The position numbers and the translations under genes are program-made. A model generated the notes under the pieces. The model did not search any database and was not told the DNA's origin. It was given only the letters and a program-made list of their open reading frames with translations. A DNA stretch of 64,000 nucleotides from Amblyomma americanum. Lineage: Eukaryota > Arthropoda > Arachnida > Ixodida > Ixodidae. The DNA is taken from the NCBI RefSeq assembly GCF_052857255.1, contig NC_135497.1, positions 351,024,622 through 351,088,621 on the forward strand, written 5' to 3'. Below are positions 1-10,312 of this stretch, piece by piece (position 1 is the stretch's first letter; the number at the start of each line of letters is the position of its first letter).

Positions 1-735
1 GAAAACGAGGCCTTCTCTGTGCGCTGCGCTCAAGCAACGTCGAGGGACGACCGGTTTCGATTACGAGCATCATCGAGCGACATCCCTCCGGACAGCGGAT
101 GCAGTCCCCTGACCATCGGGATCTCCTTCTCCCGGCGGGGCGGTCTGTTACGTTTCGCCTACGACGCGCGGTATAGCCGGCGCGGATGCAACGGACGCCG
201 GGGCTTCGTTCAAAGTGGCGGTCATTTTGGGCCCGTTCAGTGCTGCCGTAACGCCTCCCGCCAAGCGCGTCCAGGCAGGTTTCAATGCCACGTGTCGTCG
301 TGTGTGCGTGTGTGTGTGTGTGCATGTTGGTGCCCACGCTTGTCAAAGCGCGGCAGCCGGGGAGAGGAGCTCCCCAACTGGGAGGCGAGGAGGTCTGACC
401 GGCGCCGGCCCGGCGGACGCGTCACTTCACGTCTCAACATGTCCGTGCGTCGCCGTCTAGTGCGACTCATCCCGAGCCGTTCCTTCTTGCCCTCGACTCC
501 GTGGGTATAAAAGCAGCTGCCCCGGACGCCAAAGAGAGACTTCGATTTCTTCCTTCGAGTAACGTGGTCGCCCTGACCGGCTGCTCTTTTGCGATGCCAG
601 AATAAACAAGTTGTTCTGTTGCCAGTCGACTCATCCTTTGCCGGGACCTTCGGATGTTTCCAGCTGTGCCCCAGGCCGCCAGGCCAACGCTACCCTTGGG
701 GCTTGCAACCCATTTGCAACACCACTGACCCACGG
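1..735 (+). mobile_element. LTR-like sequence (probable Ty3/gypsy-type LTR, cut by window edge)
   Basis: A GC-rich block contains a TATA box at 506-512 and, 95 bp downstream, an AATAAA signal at 601-606. A stretch rich in C and T follows, ending near 735. TATA, then a short R region with AATAAA, then U5 is the layout of a retrotransposon LTR. The block also holds a GT-rich microsatellite near 300-323. Open frames inside it are compositional and show no protein family. No matching second LTR is visible, so this may be a solo LTR or the 3' LTR of an element extending left of the window. The family assignment is inference from layout and general resemblance to tick LTRs. Confidence 0.5.
506..512 (+). 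promoter_or_regulatory. TATA box of the LTR-like element
   Basis: TATAAAA is followed about 30 bp downstream by the likely transcription start and 95 bp downstream by AATAAA at 601-606. The short spacing is typical of an LTR and unusual for a host gene. Confidence 0.45.
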
Positions 736-832
736 AGCCGGTTGTGCACCTTTCCTTTCATGAAAATGAACGGCCTTTTCAAAGTTGTCAACGCCAATGA
801 ACTCTATGAACGCCGTCGGCTCACTTGTTTGT

Positions 833-930
833 TTGGTTTTTGAGGAAAGGAAATGACACTGTAACTGTCTCACATATCTCGGTGGACACCCGAACCGCCC
901 CGTAAAGGAAGAGATAAGGAGGGAGGGAGA
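833..930 (-). mobile_element. SINE 3'-tail fragment (reverse orientation)
   Basis: It starts with GGTTTTTGAGGAAAGGAAATG and continues through the CTGTCTCACATAT and CGAACCGC words. These are shared with copies at 6742, 9197, 31463 and 31874, all in the same inverted orientation relative to the tRNA head. Only the tail module is present. An AAT-rich microsatellite follows at about 931-948. Confidence 0.65.
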
Positions 931-1204
931 GAATAATAATAATAATAGAGAAGAAAGATAAAACTCAAAAATTGAAAGTTGCATTTTGAGGAAAGGTTGG
1001 GCAGTGGTGGAGCACCTGCTGCTCGGCGCTGCAAGTGGCTCATGCGCAGTAGTGACTTGGGAGCGAGAGAGAAATCTCCGCGGCGAGGCGTGCGTTGTGA
1101 CGTCAGGAAGTAGCGTAGTGGATTCTGCTTCTGGCTGCCCTGCTAAACGGACGCAGAAATGGCTCGCTCCGAGCGAGGTGTCGCAACGGCCTCTGTTGGC
1201 CGGG
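931..1204. other. Unannotated stretch
   Basis: After a short AAT microsatellite, the sequence is G-rich and moderately repetitive. The word GGAAGTAGCGTAGT at 1108-1121 recurs twice at about 6950-6990. No coding or RNA feature is recognised. Confidence 0.4.
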
Positions 1205-2373
1205 ATGAATCGGTTTCTGGACCACCTCTTGGTTATCGCTTTCTGCTACCGACGCTGCCGTCTGACGAAGGTATGCGTTTGTGTGTCTTCTAGCACGGTG
1301 ATACCTCCAAGCGTCCGTATCGAATAGAGGACTTTCGTCAACTATTACAAGGCGCCGGCGTCTTTAAGGATATCAGCGGCATTGGTGCTTACCAGATGAG
1401 CCACCTCTGGCTCGTGAGGTTCCGTACCCAGGAGGCGAAGGACGCTGTGCTTGCGGCCGGAGGCCTGAGTGTGAAAGGCGGCTACTGCGCTATTATCGAC
1501 CCCTGTCGAAAGGAGATCATGATCAAGATTCACTGGGTGCCATTTCATATAGCCAGTGAGACCCTTCGGAAGGCTCTGAGCGAGTTTGGAGAAGTGATGG
1601 AAATTTGGCATGAGGAATGGAATGTTCGAGGATTTGAATCAGCGGAGTCGACAACACGTGTCGCTAGAATGGTTCTTAAAGAGGGGGTCACGGCGGAGGA
1701 GCAACCGCATCTTTTCAAGTTCTACGGGGGCTCCATTCTTATGGTTGTGCCCGGTAGGGCACCTGTTCGTCTCCGGTGTCGCAGACGCCGTCATAACCGC
1801 CACGACTGCCAGAAACCTCGCTGCACTAAGAGCCGCGCCTTTGGCCATGTCCGTGAGGACAGCATACGTACGTACGCCAATGTGACAGGGGCGGCCTCAG
1901 AAGACTGTGAAGATAAACAGGACATCATGGACATCGAGGAAGCTGAAACGACGGCCCCTGATGAGCGTTGTAAGAACAGCGTGTCTGGTGAACAAGGAAG
2001 CATCTGTGGTGGAAACATGAAAACATCGAGCGAGACGCCGAAAGAGCAAGGTGACGTGAGCAACGCGACGGAAACGCCGCCGATGAGCGATCAGGCGTCT
2101 GCAATGAACGCCGAAACGGAGCCAGTCCAGGATGACAGGGCATCACAAGATGACACCTCCGGCCTCGCTAAGCGTGCCAAGACGATGTTGCTACCTGCTT
2201 CATCCCCTTCCACCGAGGTCAGGTTGCAACGCCTCGAGCGCCAATGGCTCAGATACACCGAGCCAAGGGGAAGTACGTGCCTGAGTCTCGGTCTTCGTCC
2301 GCGTCTCCTGTACGCAGCGCAAGGCGCGCGGATTAATCACCCCTTCTTATTGGGTAAGGCGCACGCCTGGTAA
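1205..2373 (+). pseudogene. Decayed ORF1 (gag-like) of a Tx1/L1-type LINE
   Basis: The main open frame begins at 1396 and reads as the ORF1 nucleic-acid-binding protein of a non-LTR retrotransposon. It has a basic, RRM-like N-terminal part, then VVPGRAPVRLRC leading into two CCHC knuckle positions, then an acidic tail. In the knuckles the first Cys of finger 1 and two Cys of finger 2 are replaced by Arg or Ser, so zinc binding should be lost. Recognisable sequence also exists upstream from about 1205 in another frame, so a frameshift lies near 1300-1325. A second slip after about 2240 moves the serine-rich tail out of frame. A short stretch at 2409-2460 could be the start of ORF2, but the endonuclease is absent. 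The family call rests on pattern recognition. Confidence 0.7.
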
Positions 2374-2524
2374 GCCACCTTATCTTGTTCGTGCTCAGGA
2401 TTCTCAGCATGGCTTGTCTTCTGTCTTCTGTCAAGATTAAAATGCGGCACGTTAGACCGCATTCTCACAGCCGTTTTTTCGCTTCCTCCGTCGCCGCCGG
2501 AGCGGGATGATTTTGTACCGGATT

Positions 2525-2540
2525 CCCCCCCCCCCCCCCC
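2525..2540. repeat. Poly-C run (16 C)
   Basis: A homopolymer of 16 C sits between the LINE ORF1 remnant and the tandem-repeat region. It is prone to assembly or sequencing error. Confidence 0.9.
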
Positions 2541-3069
2541 AAATCTGGCGGCCGGTGCCGCTGGGCCCTGCTCTACGTACGCCGTATTCACGAACTGGCC
2601 TTACCTTTACCTTACTTTAACGCAAAGGGCGGCTTTCAGAAAGGTTACTGAAAGTGAAAGGTAAGGGAAAGGCCAAGCTGCGTTTCAGAAATCCACCTTT
2701 AGGCAGCCTTACGGAAAGCGCCCTTACCCACAGAAGTAAGAGGTATGGTAACGAGGCTAAAGAAATATTAATGCTTGCCGCATCAGTGGATGCACTGATA
2801 ACATGTTTTGTATACTATATAAATCAGTTAAACATATACTGGAGCTGTCATAATCACTCAGTATACGAAATTAACTAGCCTGACTCAAATTTTTACGCAT
2901 GTTTCCTCTTGGTCTAGCAACAGTGATAGGCAGCCGTCGCTACAAGAAGCTTTGTTGAGTCGACGTCGGTGTTTGTTTATTTTCGTGTGCCTCGATTGTG
3001 GTGTGTTGTGCTTGTGCGCGCTTTTATTTTTTATTTTGTGCTGAGCGTTAAAAATGCGCCTTTTCTGAG
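2541..3069. other. Non-coding stretch between LINE pieces
   Basis: Includes a purine/pyrimidine patch at about 2600-2690 in which TTACCTTTACC is mirrored by GGTAAGGGAAAGG, possibly a small inverted repeat. AT-rich sequence follows. No gene is recognised. Confidence 0.4.
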
Positions 3070-4250
3070 GATTGTTGGACAATACGAAGATGCTGGTAGA
3101 AGTGACAACTTCGATAGAAGGAAATTTCATCCCATAGCCGCTTTGCTGCTGCTGTTGCTGCTGCTACCTTGTGCGGCTCGCCCTTGGCTTCTGCAAGATT
3201 CACTGCTGAAGGCGTCGCGGAAATCGGGCATATATTTATTTTGTTATGGCACGGGTTCACAGTGGAGGGGTGACAAGAGTAGTATTTTTATTATAGCGCT
3301 GGCGTGTTCAGAAGCGCCCTCAGCTGCGGCATCGATGCGAAACTAGCTAGGCCTAACGACGAGCAGGGCAGCGTAGTCCGTCGCCCGGCGCGCCCGCAGG
3401 CGGCGTCGCTGTCGGAAGGCGGGCTCTTGCGCAGGCATGCTGTCATTGCTCGAATATTGCAGGCAGACTTCCCGATAGCATGGCTGTTTTGTTTTTTCTG
3501 GTGCGAACGTGAAGTACACCAGGCCAGCTGGCCGGCCGGCCTAGCTGAATCCCGTGCGCCGGCGTCAAAAAATGAGCTGAAGATTGTTCTTGACGTAAAT
3601 AATAAAACATGGGATAGAAAAATGTCAAAAATATATCACTATTGTGGAGTACTGGCCAATACTGAGTTGCTGGTAAAAGTGACAACTGTGATACGAGCAA
3701 ATTTCTTGCAAAAACTGCCTCGCAGCTTCCGTTGGCCCGCCGTTGCGGTCCGGCTCGCTTGGCGTCCACCAGCTCCGGTGCCGAAGGCGTAGTGCAAATC
3801 GACCATATTTTTTGTTTAATTTATTTTGAGATGATGCTGTTGGCAGCACAGTAATATCAATAGTGCGCCATTATTACAGCGCAGGCGACTTACGAAGCGC
3901 TGTGCGCTGCTGCATCGATGCGAAACAGGCTATAGACCTAGCGACGACCAGGCCAGCCGGGCTCAGTTCGTAGCGCGGTGTGCCCGCGGGTGGTGCTGTA
4001 GCCAAAAGCTCGCTACTTGTTCAGGCATGCTTTGTCATTGCTCGACGATAGCAGGCAGTCTTTCTGATAACATAGTTGTTTTGCCTTTTTTGGTGCGAAC
4101 TTCAAAGCGTGACGCCGGCCGTAGGCAGCGCTTGAGCCGAGCTGCGCATCGATGCTTGCCGATCGGTGTTTCCCTGCTTGCAGTGGGGCGGCAGTTCGCA
4201 AGCGGCGACCAGCGCGGCGCACCGATGAAGTTTTCGAACATGTCTCTCCT
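3070..4250 (+). repeat. Diverged tandem duplication, two units of about 580-600 bp
   Basis: Words recur in the same order in both halves. AGTGACAACT occurs at 3101 and 3678, GCATCGATGCGAAAC at about 3330 and 3913, and CAGGCATGC at 3432 and 4022. GGTGCGAAC follows each of the last pair. Spacing is 577-590 bp. The units are clearly diverged and carry indels, and the open frames in them are not conserved between units. Possibly part of a larger satellite or element family. Confidence 0.7.
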
Positions 4251-4299
4251 GCTTTAGTTTTTTTCATATCTTCGGTTTAGGGAAACTTGACCAGTGCCG

Positions 4300-6900
4300 G
4301 AAATGTTACAAGGTTACAGGTTACAAGGCATTTCAGGCTGAGTTTTTAAATCTATTACCCCAAATGACCAGCACGACACGGGCATCCTGTCTGCCGACCT
4401 ATCAACACCAGAATTGGAGTACGTTATTGATCAGCTTCACTTGGGGAAATCGCCAGGTTCTGATGGGATATCAGCGGAATTTTATAAGGCGTTCAAACGT
4501 GAAACTGCTCTCATTTTACAACGCGTTTATGAAGAGTCATTTAGAATAGGTATTTTACCACCGTCGTTTTCTTGTGCGCATACAGTACTTATACCGAAAC
4601 TGAAAATTCTGCTAAGCCTAAGCAAGTTACTGGTTATCGGCCGGTAACGCTTAGTAATGTTAATTATAAAATCTTTATGAAAGTATTAGCCAAGCGTTTA
4701 CAGTCAGTTATGGACGTCTTGGTTGGCCCCCACCAGACGTGTGGAATTCAAGGGCGGACCATCTTCACGAATGTTCATGTCACTTGAAGTACACTGGAAT
4801 GCTGTGACGCTGACTTTAGGCGAGTCGCAATGTTGCAGATTGATTTAGAGAAGGCATTTGACCGTGTATGTCATGACATTCTTTTTTAAAATTTCAAAAG
4901 GGGTTAAAATTGCTTGTAGTAACTGTACCACGAATCTGGTTGTTAACCGAGAGCTCACAGACAGAATTGCCGTGAGTGCATCCGTTCGGCAAGGCTGCCC
5001 GTTGTCACCGCTACTTTTCGCTCTGTACCTAGAGCTGCTTTGCCAGAATGAAATAAATAACAGCTCTATTCGTGGTTTTGAACTAGAAGCATGTGAAATT
5101 AAAGTCTTGGCTTATGCCGATGATGTGGCAATTTTTTTTAGCGATCACAGCAGTATAGAACATGCGATTTCGGTTGTTCGCAGGTTTTGTGGATGTGACC
5201 AATAGCGTTGTTAATCTCGACAAATGTGCGGGCATTTGGCATGGGAACTGGACATCAGCGCCTTTGTTTCATGCAAGTGTAAAATGGTCACATGTCCCTT
5301 CCAAGTACCTAGGTGTTCCTCTTGACAAGTATCGAGATAACAATGACTTTTGGAAGGAGAAAATTCAAGAACTGTCCACGCGTACACAGAAATGGTCGGG
5401 AAAGGAGCTGTCTATGTTCGTGCGCGCAAACATATGTAGTTTATACCTGGTCTCAAAACTGTGCAATTTGTTTCAGGTCCTTTCGTACTCTCGGCTTAAC
5501 ATTCAAAAGTTTCATCGTTTCTTCGCTGTTTCTGTTTGGCAGTCCCCATGGGGGAGGACTAAACGTGATAATTTATTTCTGCGTTTGAGAAAAGGGGGTC
5601 TTTGCCACACTTGTACCTTAGGCAGGTGGTGTCAAGATTTATGTTTCTTCGAGATCAACGCGACCCTTTCCTGCGGACTTTTGTTCAAGTGAGGCTTTAT
5701 CTTTGCCAAACTATGTTATTTCCACTGCAGATGGGATGCGATACAGTGCAAGTAGATTTTTGAAAGAAGTGGCCTTTGCTTTCCGGTTTCTAAATGCTCG
5801 GTTCAGTTTGGAATGGGGAACTTGCGCGAAAGTTTGCGGTGCCGATTGCAGCGCCATAACACACTGCCTAGCGAGAAGAGCAAGCATGCAGTTCTGGGTA
5901 GCCACCTTGAGGCGCTTATTGGCGTGAGCCTCCGCGCTCTGTCGAAGGCGCACGTGCCGCAAGCGTGCCGTGCGTCAGCTATATCTGGGCTACGCCGAGA
6001 TAAGCTAGGCAATGAATGCTGTCAGCCAAACGCGGGTATCTAATCGCGCAGAATGTGTTCTCGCGTTTTCAGCGGCCCAAGCGGCTGACAAAAGCAGTTT
6101 TGAGTCACCGAATGGAACGATTGCAGTGCCACCTTGGCAGCGCAGGTTCCCCATACCTTTCAAATGTCATGCGTAAGAAATTGCTAATAGATTTGCTTGA
6201 CAGTGTCTTCCCTGAGCCAATATATCGATCTCTGTATAGTGGAGGCCAAGGAGGAAATGTTTTAAAAAGAGTAAGGAAAATGGTGGTGCAGCGGGTGTGA
6301 AGACGTTTTTCTTCAAATTGTACACTGGTATGTACGTTGCCGGTTAAAACATGGATGGAGGAGAAGGGACTGTTTTTACTATGGGGTGCCGTCTGCTTGT
6401 TACGTCACAAACCAGAGTCAATACAACACGTCTTTATTGATTGCTGGGATGTGATGCTCTTTTGGGACGTGCTCCAGCGTACAATAAAGAAAGACTTACC
6501 CGTGACGCCGTATGGGATACGATTCCTGGACGTTGAGCCGGATCTTTGTAAATACGATGTAATTTTCCTTCTTGGCCTGCACAGCATTTGGCGAAGCAGG
6601 ATGGCTGTACGACACTGCGATGAAGATGCGCGGTCTGCCCAAGATTACTTCAAAGAAAACGTATTTAAGCTGCGTGAAGTGTACAAGGAGCTATGTTTTC
6701 GAGATGAAGTTATCGAGTTGATGGGAGAGTTGTGTTCTTTGAATAATAATTGGTTTTTGGGGAAAGGAAATGGCGCAGTATCTGTCTCATATATCGTTGA
6801 ACACCTGAACCGCGCCGTAACAGTATTGATTTTCTCACGTGAGTAAAACGCATGTCCGCTCTTGATGTTTGGGAATGTAGCGCAGAAAATGTTTGTGATC
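4300..6900 (+). pseudogene. Broken ORF2 (reverse transcriptase) of a Tx1/L1-type LINE
   Basis: Consecutive frames carry the RT blocks in order. KSPGSDGISAEFYK is at 4447-4488. GYRPVTLSNVNYKI follows, then LQIDLEKAFDRV near 4830. RQGCPLSPLLFALYLE is at 4987-5034. The catalytic AYADD motif is at about 5113-5127, and a YLGVPLDK block is near 5305. A C-terminal region runs to about 6740. The N-terminal endonuclease is missing. Coding changes frame at least near 4600, 4790, 4880, 5190 and 5650-5700, so the protein cannot be made. A SINE fragment interrupts the 3' end at 6742. AATAAAG near 6924 may be the element's own signal. The motif set fits the L1/Tx1 group; the exact clade would need a phylogeny. 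Confidence 0.85.
6742..6826 (-). mobile_element. SINE 3'-tail fragment inside LINE 3' end
   Basis: AATAATAATTGG followed by TTTTTGGGGAAAGGAAATGGCG is the reverse complement of the SINE tail seen at about 31400-31435. It joins the LINE ORF2 frame without an immediate stop, so the last 30 or so residues of that frame are SINE-derived. Confidence 0.65.
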
Positions 6901-6984
6901 TGTTGTAAACTGTCGAAACATGCAATAAAGACAACAAAGCAGGAAGTAGCGTAGTACAATAAAGAAAAAAAACAGGAAGTAGCG

Positions 6985-7135
6985 TAGTCTTTAGCACGCT
7001 CAGCTGCGGAACGGAAGGATGGTGGTTCGAATCCCATCATGCACAAAGCTTTTTTTTTCTTATCGAGTTGAAGAGCGTAACGGACGGACGGACGGACGCG
7101 AGCATGAGCCATTAAAGGCATTCGCCTTAAAAATG
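6985..7135 (+). mobile_element. tRNA-like SINE with GGAC microsatellite
   Basis: A B-box-like GGTTCGAATCCC at 7023-7034 lies downstream of GCTCAGCTGCGGAACGG, resembling the 3' half of a tRNA. (GGAC)n at about 7079-7097 and an A-rich end follow. It is not a plausible functional tRNA because no acceptor pairing is visible. Confidence 0.45.
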
Positions 7136-8079
7136 AAAGTGTTCGTCGCACGTTACTGCGTCGAGTTTGGTGCATGTGTCAACGTCGGCGGCGCGATTAC
7201 GTGCCTGTAATGCAGCCGAACTCGAACACAGGCTCTTATTAATAAGTGAAAATGAATTACAGCTGCTTATCTAGGCGCTAAATCTCACAGGAAATATGCC
7301 ACAAACTCAAGATGCTGCTTTGCTTCTAGAGACGAACGCTGCGGAACTTGCGCTATCAGACGTTTTTAGCGTACCGGAGACGTATACCGGCTTACCGGAT
7401 CCCTCTTGCGCACGCGCAGTAGCATTGCTGAGTTCAGACAGGGCCACGGCGCGTGTGCAGCCGGCTAGTAGTCTCCGGTATGCTAGAAACATGCATAAGC
7501 CGCCGAGCACGCTGGCGGTCAGGCGCCGCTGCAGGAGTGTAAACGGTCGCGCTTTGCCGACGTGACGTCGCCGTGCCGGGCGCTACGTCGGAGTATAACC
7601 GCGTCTTAAACATGGCTGCCGGCCGTAGCAGCGATCTCGCTGACGTGACATCACGTGCAAGCTATGTGTTATGGTCAACTCCGAGGGCAACTGCGTTTTA
7701 AAAAGTAAAAAAAAAAACGGATGTGACACGTGGGCTACACGCCTCTCAATAAGGAGAGTAAAAGTCATAGGTAAAAAGTTTACTGAATATTATTTAACCA
7801 CCCTACTAGTGAGCATCTTAGCTGTGTTCTGATGCGCTAGACAGCTTGCAATGTTATGCCAAAAAAAGCTCTCTTCTAACTCAAACATGTAATTAAAAAA
7901 TGCAAAACAGCTTAGATGAATGGCTTCATTACTCGCATGATAGCGCTCGCCTGTCACTCTAGCCTGCTGACTGGCCTTTGCTTTACTTAAACTACAGAAT
8001 TTAGGGGAATACAAGAGCGCCTGCAACCGACAGGGCCGTCACCACTGCGCCTTTCTATATAAGTTCCTCGAAATACAAC
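7136..8079. other. Intergenic stretch with one small foldback
   Basis: Contains the inverted repeat at 7362-7490 (listed separately) and CpG-rich sequence around 7500-7610. The word CGTGACGTCGCCGTGC at about 7560 is echoed near 51410. The sequence turns AT-rich after 7760. No coding feature is recognised. Confidence 0.4.
7362..7490. repeat. Short foldback (inverted repeat, arms about 30 bp)
   Basis: TTTTTAGCGTACCGGAGACG at 7363-7382 is matched, with a few mismatches, by the reverse complement of GTCTCCGGTATGCTAGAAAC at 7471-7490. The loop is about 70 bp. It is probably a MITE-like element; no target-site duplication was resolved. Confidence 0.6.
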
Positions 8080-8170
8080 CGCAGCGGTGGATCAGTGGTC
8101 AATATGGTGTTCTGCTGCGAAGCAGGAGATTGCGGGATTGAAGCCCGAGTCGAAATTCATCTAGAACCCT
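8080..8170 (+). mobile_element. tRNA-derived SINE head, second subtype
   Basis: GCAGCGGTGGATCAGTGGTC supplies an A-box-like word, and TTGCGGGATTGAAGCCC about 45 bp later is a degenerate B box. The distal part differs from the Ruka-like copies, so it may be a separate tRNA-SINE family or a strongly diverged copy. Confidence 0.45.
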
Positions 8171-8457
8171 CTGCTACGGCCACAGGTCGGCATACTCTAA
8201 AGAGCACGCTCCATTTCTCCTCTAGTGGCGATCGAGTGTAGGAGGGTTGGGTTTTCGTGTGGCCAGTGTTGAGGAAAAGTCTATTGATGGCAGGATGCGA
8301 TCGCTAAATCCCGTTACTTCAAGGTAAGCTCTTTCCTTGCGACAAAGATAAATAAGGAAACAACAATTTACAAGTGACAGACTCACGGAGAAAGCTGACA
8401 AAATCAGCTCCAGGACGTCCCCACCCTCAGTACAGCCGCAGCCTCAATTCGACCTCA

Positions 8458-8696
8458 GGGCTGCCGCGGTGGCTGAGTGGTTATGGCGCTCGGCTGCTGG
8501 CCCGAAAGACGCGGGTTCGATCCCTGCCGCGGGGGTCGAATTTCGATGGAGGCGAAATTCTAGAGGCCCGTGTACTGTGCGATGTCAGTGCACGTTAAAG
8601 AACCCCAGGTGGTCGAAATTTCCGGAGCCGTTCACACGGCGTCCCTCATAGCCAGAGTCGCTTTGGGACGTTAAGCCCTCATAAACCAAACCAAAC
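8458..8696 (+). mobile_element. Full-length tRNA-derived SINE (Ruka-like), flanked by 13-bp TSDs
   Basis: The tRNA-related head has A box GGCTGAGTGG at 8471 and B box GGGTTCGATCC at 8513. The body word TGTGCGATGTCAGTGCACG follows, and the tail ends in repeated ACCAA. Direct repeats CAATTCGACCTCA at 8445-8457 and 8697-8709 flank it perfectly, showing target-primed insertion. Ixodid ticks carry an abundant tRNA-derived SINE named Ruka, and this copy fits its description. The identical TSDs suggest a fairly recent insertion. Confidence 0.85.
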
Positions 8697-8709
8697 CAAT
8701 TCGACCTCA

Positions 8710-9196
8710 TGCGGTTTTGAACTCGGCCTGTGAATCATAATGGGAAAACACTTCCTATACCAAACAGTAAGATGCGACAATTCATTCTCGTTTCCTTTGG
8801 AATTCCAGGTATTCAACTTGCTGTGGCGGCACACCCTCCATCTCTGCAACCCTCTCTTATCCACTTGCAGTTATTATATTTGCCACATGCGTCCACTAAA
8901 AACGTATACAGACCCGCGGCATCAAACTCATTATATGTATCTAAAGCACCGTCAGATGCTATTCAAGAGCATCTGCCACGGCACCCATTTAGTGGCGTCT
9001 TTTATTCCATGCGCACCCCTGCGCACAGAACACCCTGAATGCTAACAGTAAAATAGCAGCTTAGCTTACGCTACCGACAACAATGAGCCGCAACTTTGAA
9101 GGTCGCCGTCGTGCCGGGCGCGCTCAATTATGTTTGGACATCCATTCTGGTCCAAATCAGCCAAGGTCAAATTTCGGAGGTCCCGGAAAATTCAAA
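8710..9196. other. Unannotated stretch
   Basis: No gene is recognised. The segment around 9112-9142 is repeated with divergence at 9399-9429, flanking the next SINE fragment. Confidence 0.35.
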
Positions 9197-9372
9197 ATTG
9201 GTTTTTGAGGAAAAGAAATGGCGCAGTAATTATCTCACATCTCGATGGACACGCGAACCGCGCCGTAAAGTAAGAAGGTGGGAGAGAAAGAAGCAGTGCC
9301 GTAGTGGAGGGCTCCGAAATTCGACCACCTGGGGACATTTAATGTGCACTGACATCTCAGAGCAAACGCGCC
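9197..9372 (-). mobile_element. SINE fragment, 3' two thirds, reverse orientation
   Basis: It begins with TTGGTTTTTGAGGAAAAG and contains GTAGTGGAGGGCTCCG and TTTAATGTGCACTGACATCTC. This is the reversed SINE body without the tRNA head. Diverged direct repeats of about 31 bp at 9112 and 9399 lie outside it. Confidence 0.7.
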
Positions 9373-9650
9373 CGGGTCAAATTTCAAGGTTGGCATCGTG
9401 TCGGGCATGGTCAATTATGGTTCGACATATGGCGTTTTAAGGCTGCTGCTAAGCGCTTTGCAAGGTCACACCAAGGTGAAACTTATGCACATTCCAGAGA
9501 CCGACTTTTGCATCTAGTAGAGCTATCGCTCTAAAACCCGAGATATGTGTGAAGCCTCAACTTTTGACCTTTGACGGAACGCCAGTGGCGGAGGCCTTGA
9601 GCAGCTGCTCCGTCAACGCAGAGCAGGTGGAAAAACATATGTGGAAAAAC

Positions 9651-10312
9651 ACAGATCTGTGACATAAGCAGGATTCTGTGGCGCCGGTATCCCCGAGAGC
9701 GGGTAAAAACTGGGAGTACGCCCCATAGGAATGCATGTAAACAAAAGCTCTCAATGTGATTTCCCGACTGCATAGTGGACCTACAGGGCTGTCTTTTATT
9801 AAAAAAGCCGACTGCATCATAGAAAGGAACGTGGAAGTATACAGCATCATTTCAAAGCCAATGTTTCTTTTTAAAACATCACATTATGTGTTTGCCAGAG
9901 ACATTTTACAAATTCACATTCTGTACTATGTGCTCTTATCATACTTAAGTAATCTAATTAACGATCTCATTTACTCATTTTGGAGTCTCTGTGATAGGCA
10001 GAAGCTTAGTACATAAGATGAGGGAATGCCTACTCCAGTATAGCTATAACCAATCCGGCATATACCAGCATAACCAATCAAAATAAATGAACAGCAGCTA
10101 AAAGAGAAACAAAAATATATTTTTAAATCAAACGCAAGTTAGAAAAGAAAATTAGCCTCGGTATCCCTGGAGTAGAATGACAAAGCAAGGGCCGGGGGTA
10201 CAAACGGCTTCATAGATGCACTGTGCAGTAAGAAAATTACATGCATTCCTATGGGCTGCACTCCCAGTTGTTACCCGGTGCTACCGAATCCTGCTTACGT
10301 CACAGATCGGTG
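9651..10312. repeat. Inverted repeat with arms of about 80-90 bp and a 0.5-kb spacer
   Basis: The left arm 9651-9740 (ATCTGTGACATAAGCAGGAT ... GGAATGCATGTAA) is mirrored by the right arm 10237-10312 (TTACATGCATTCC ... ATCCTGCTTACGTCACAGAT). The arms share long identical words but differ by an internal indel. The AT-rich spacer has no recognisable coding sequence. It could be a non-autonomous DNA element with long TIRs. Confidence 0.65.

Noticed and set aside
19..510. 163-codon open frame
   Set aside because: Lies in the U3-like part of the LTR, arginine/serine-rich from GC bias, with no homologous features.
8458..8540. Functional tRNA gene
   Set aside because: A and B boxes are present but there is no acceptor-stem pairing; it is the head of a repeated SINE with body and tail.
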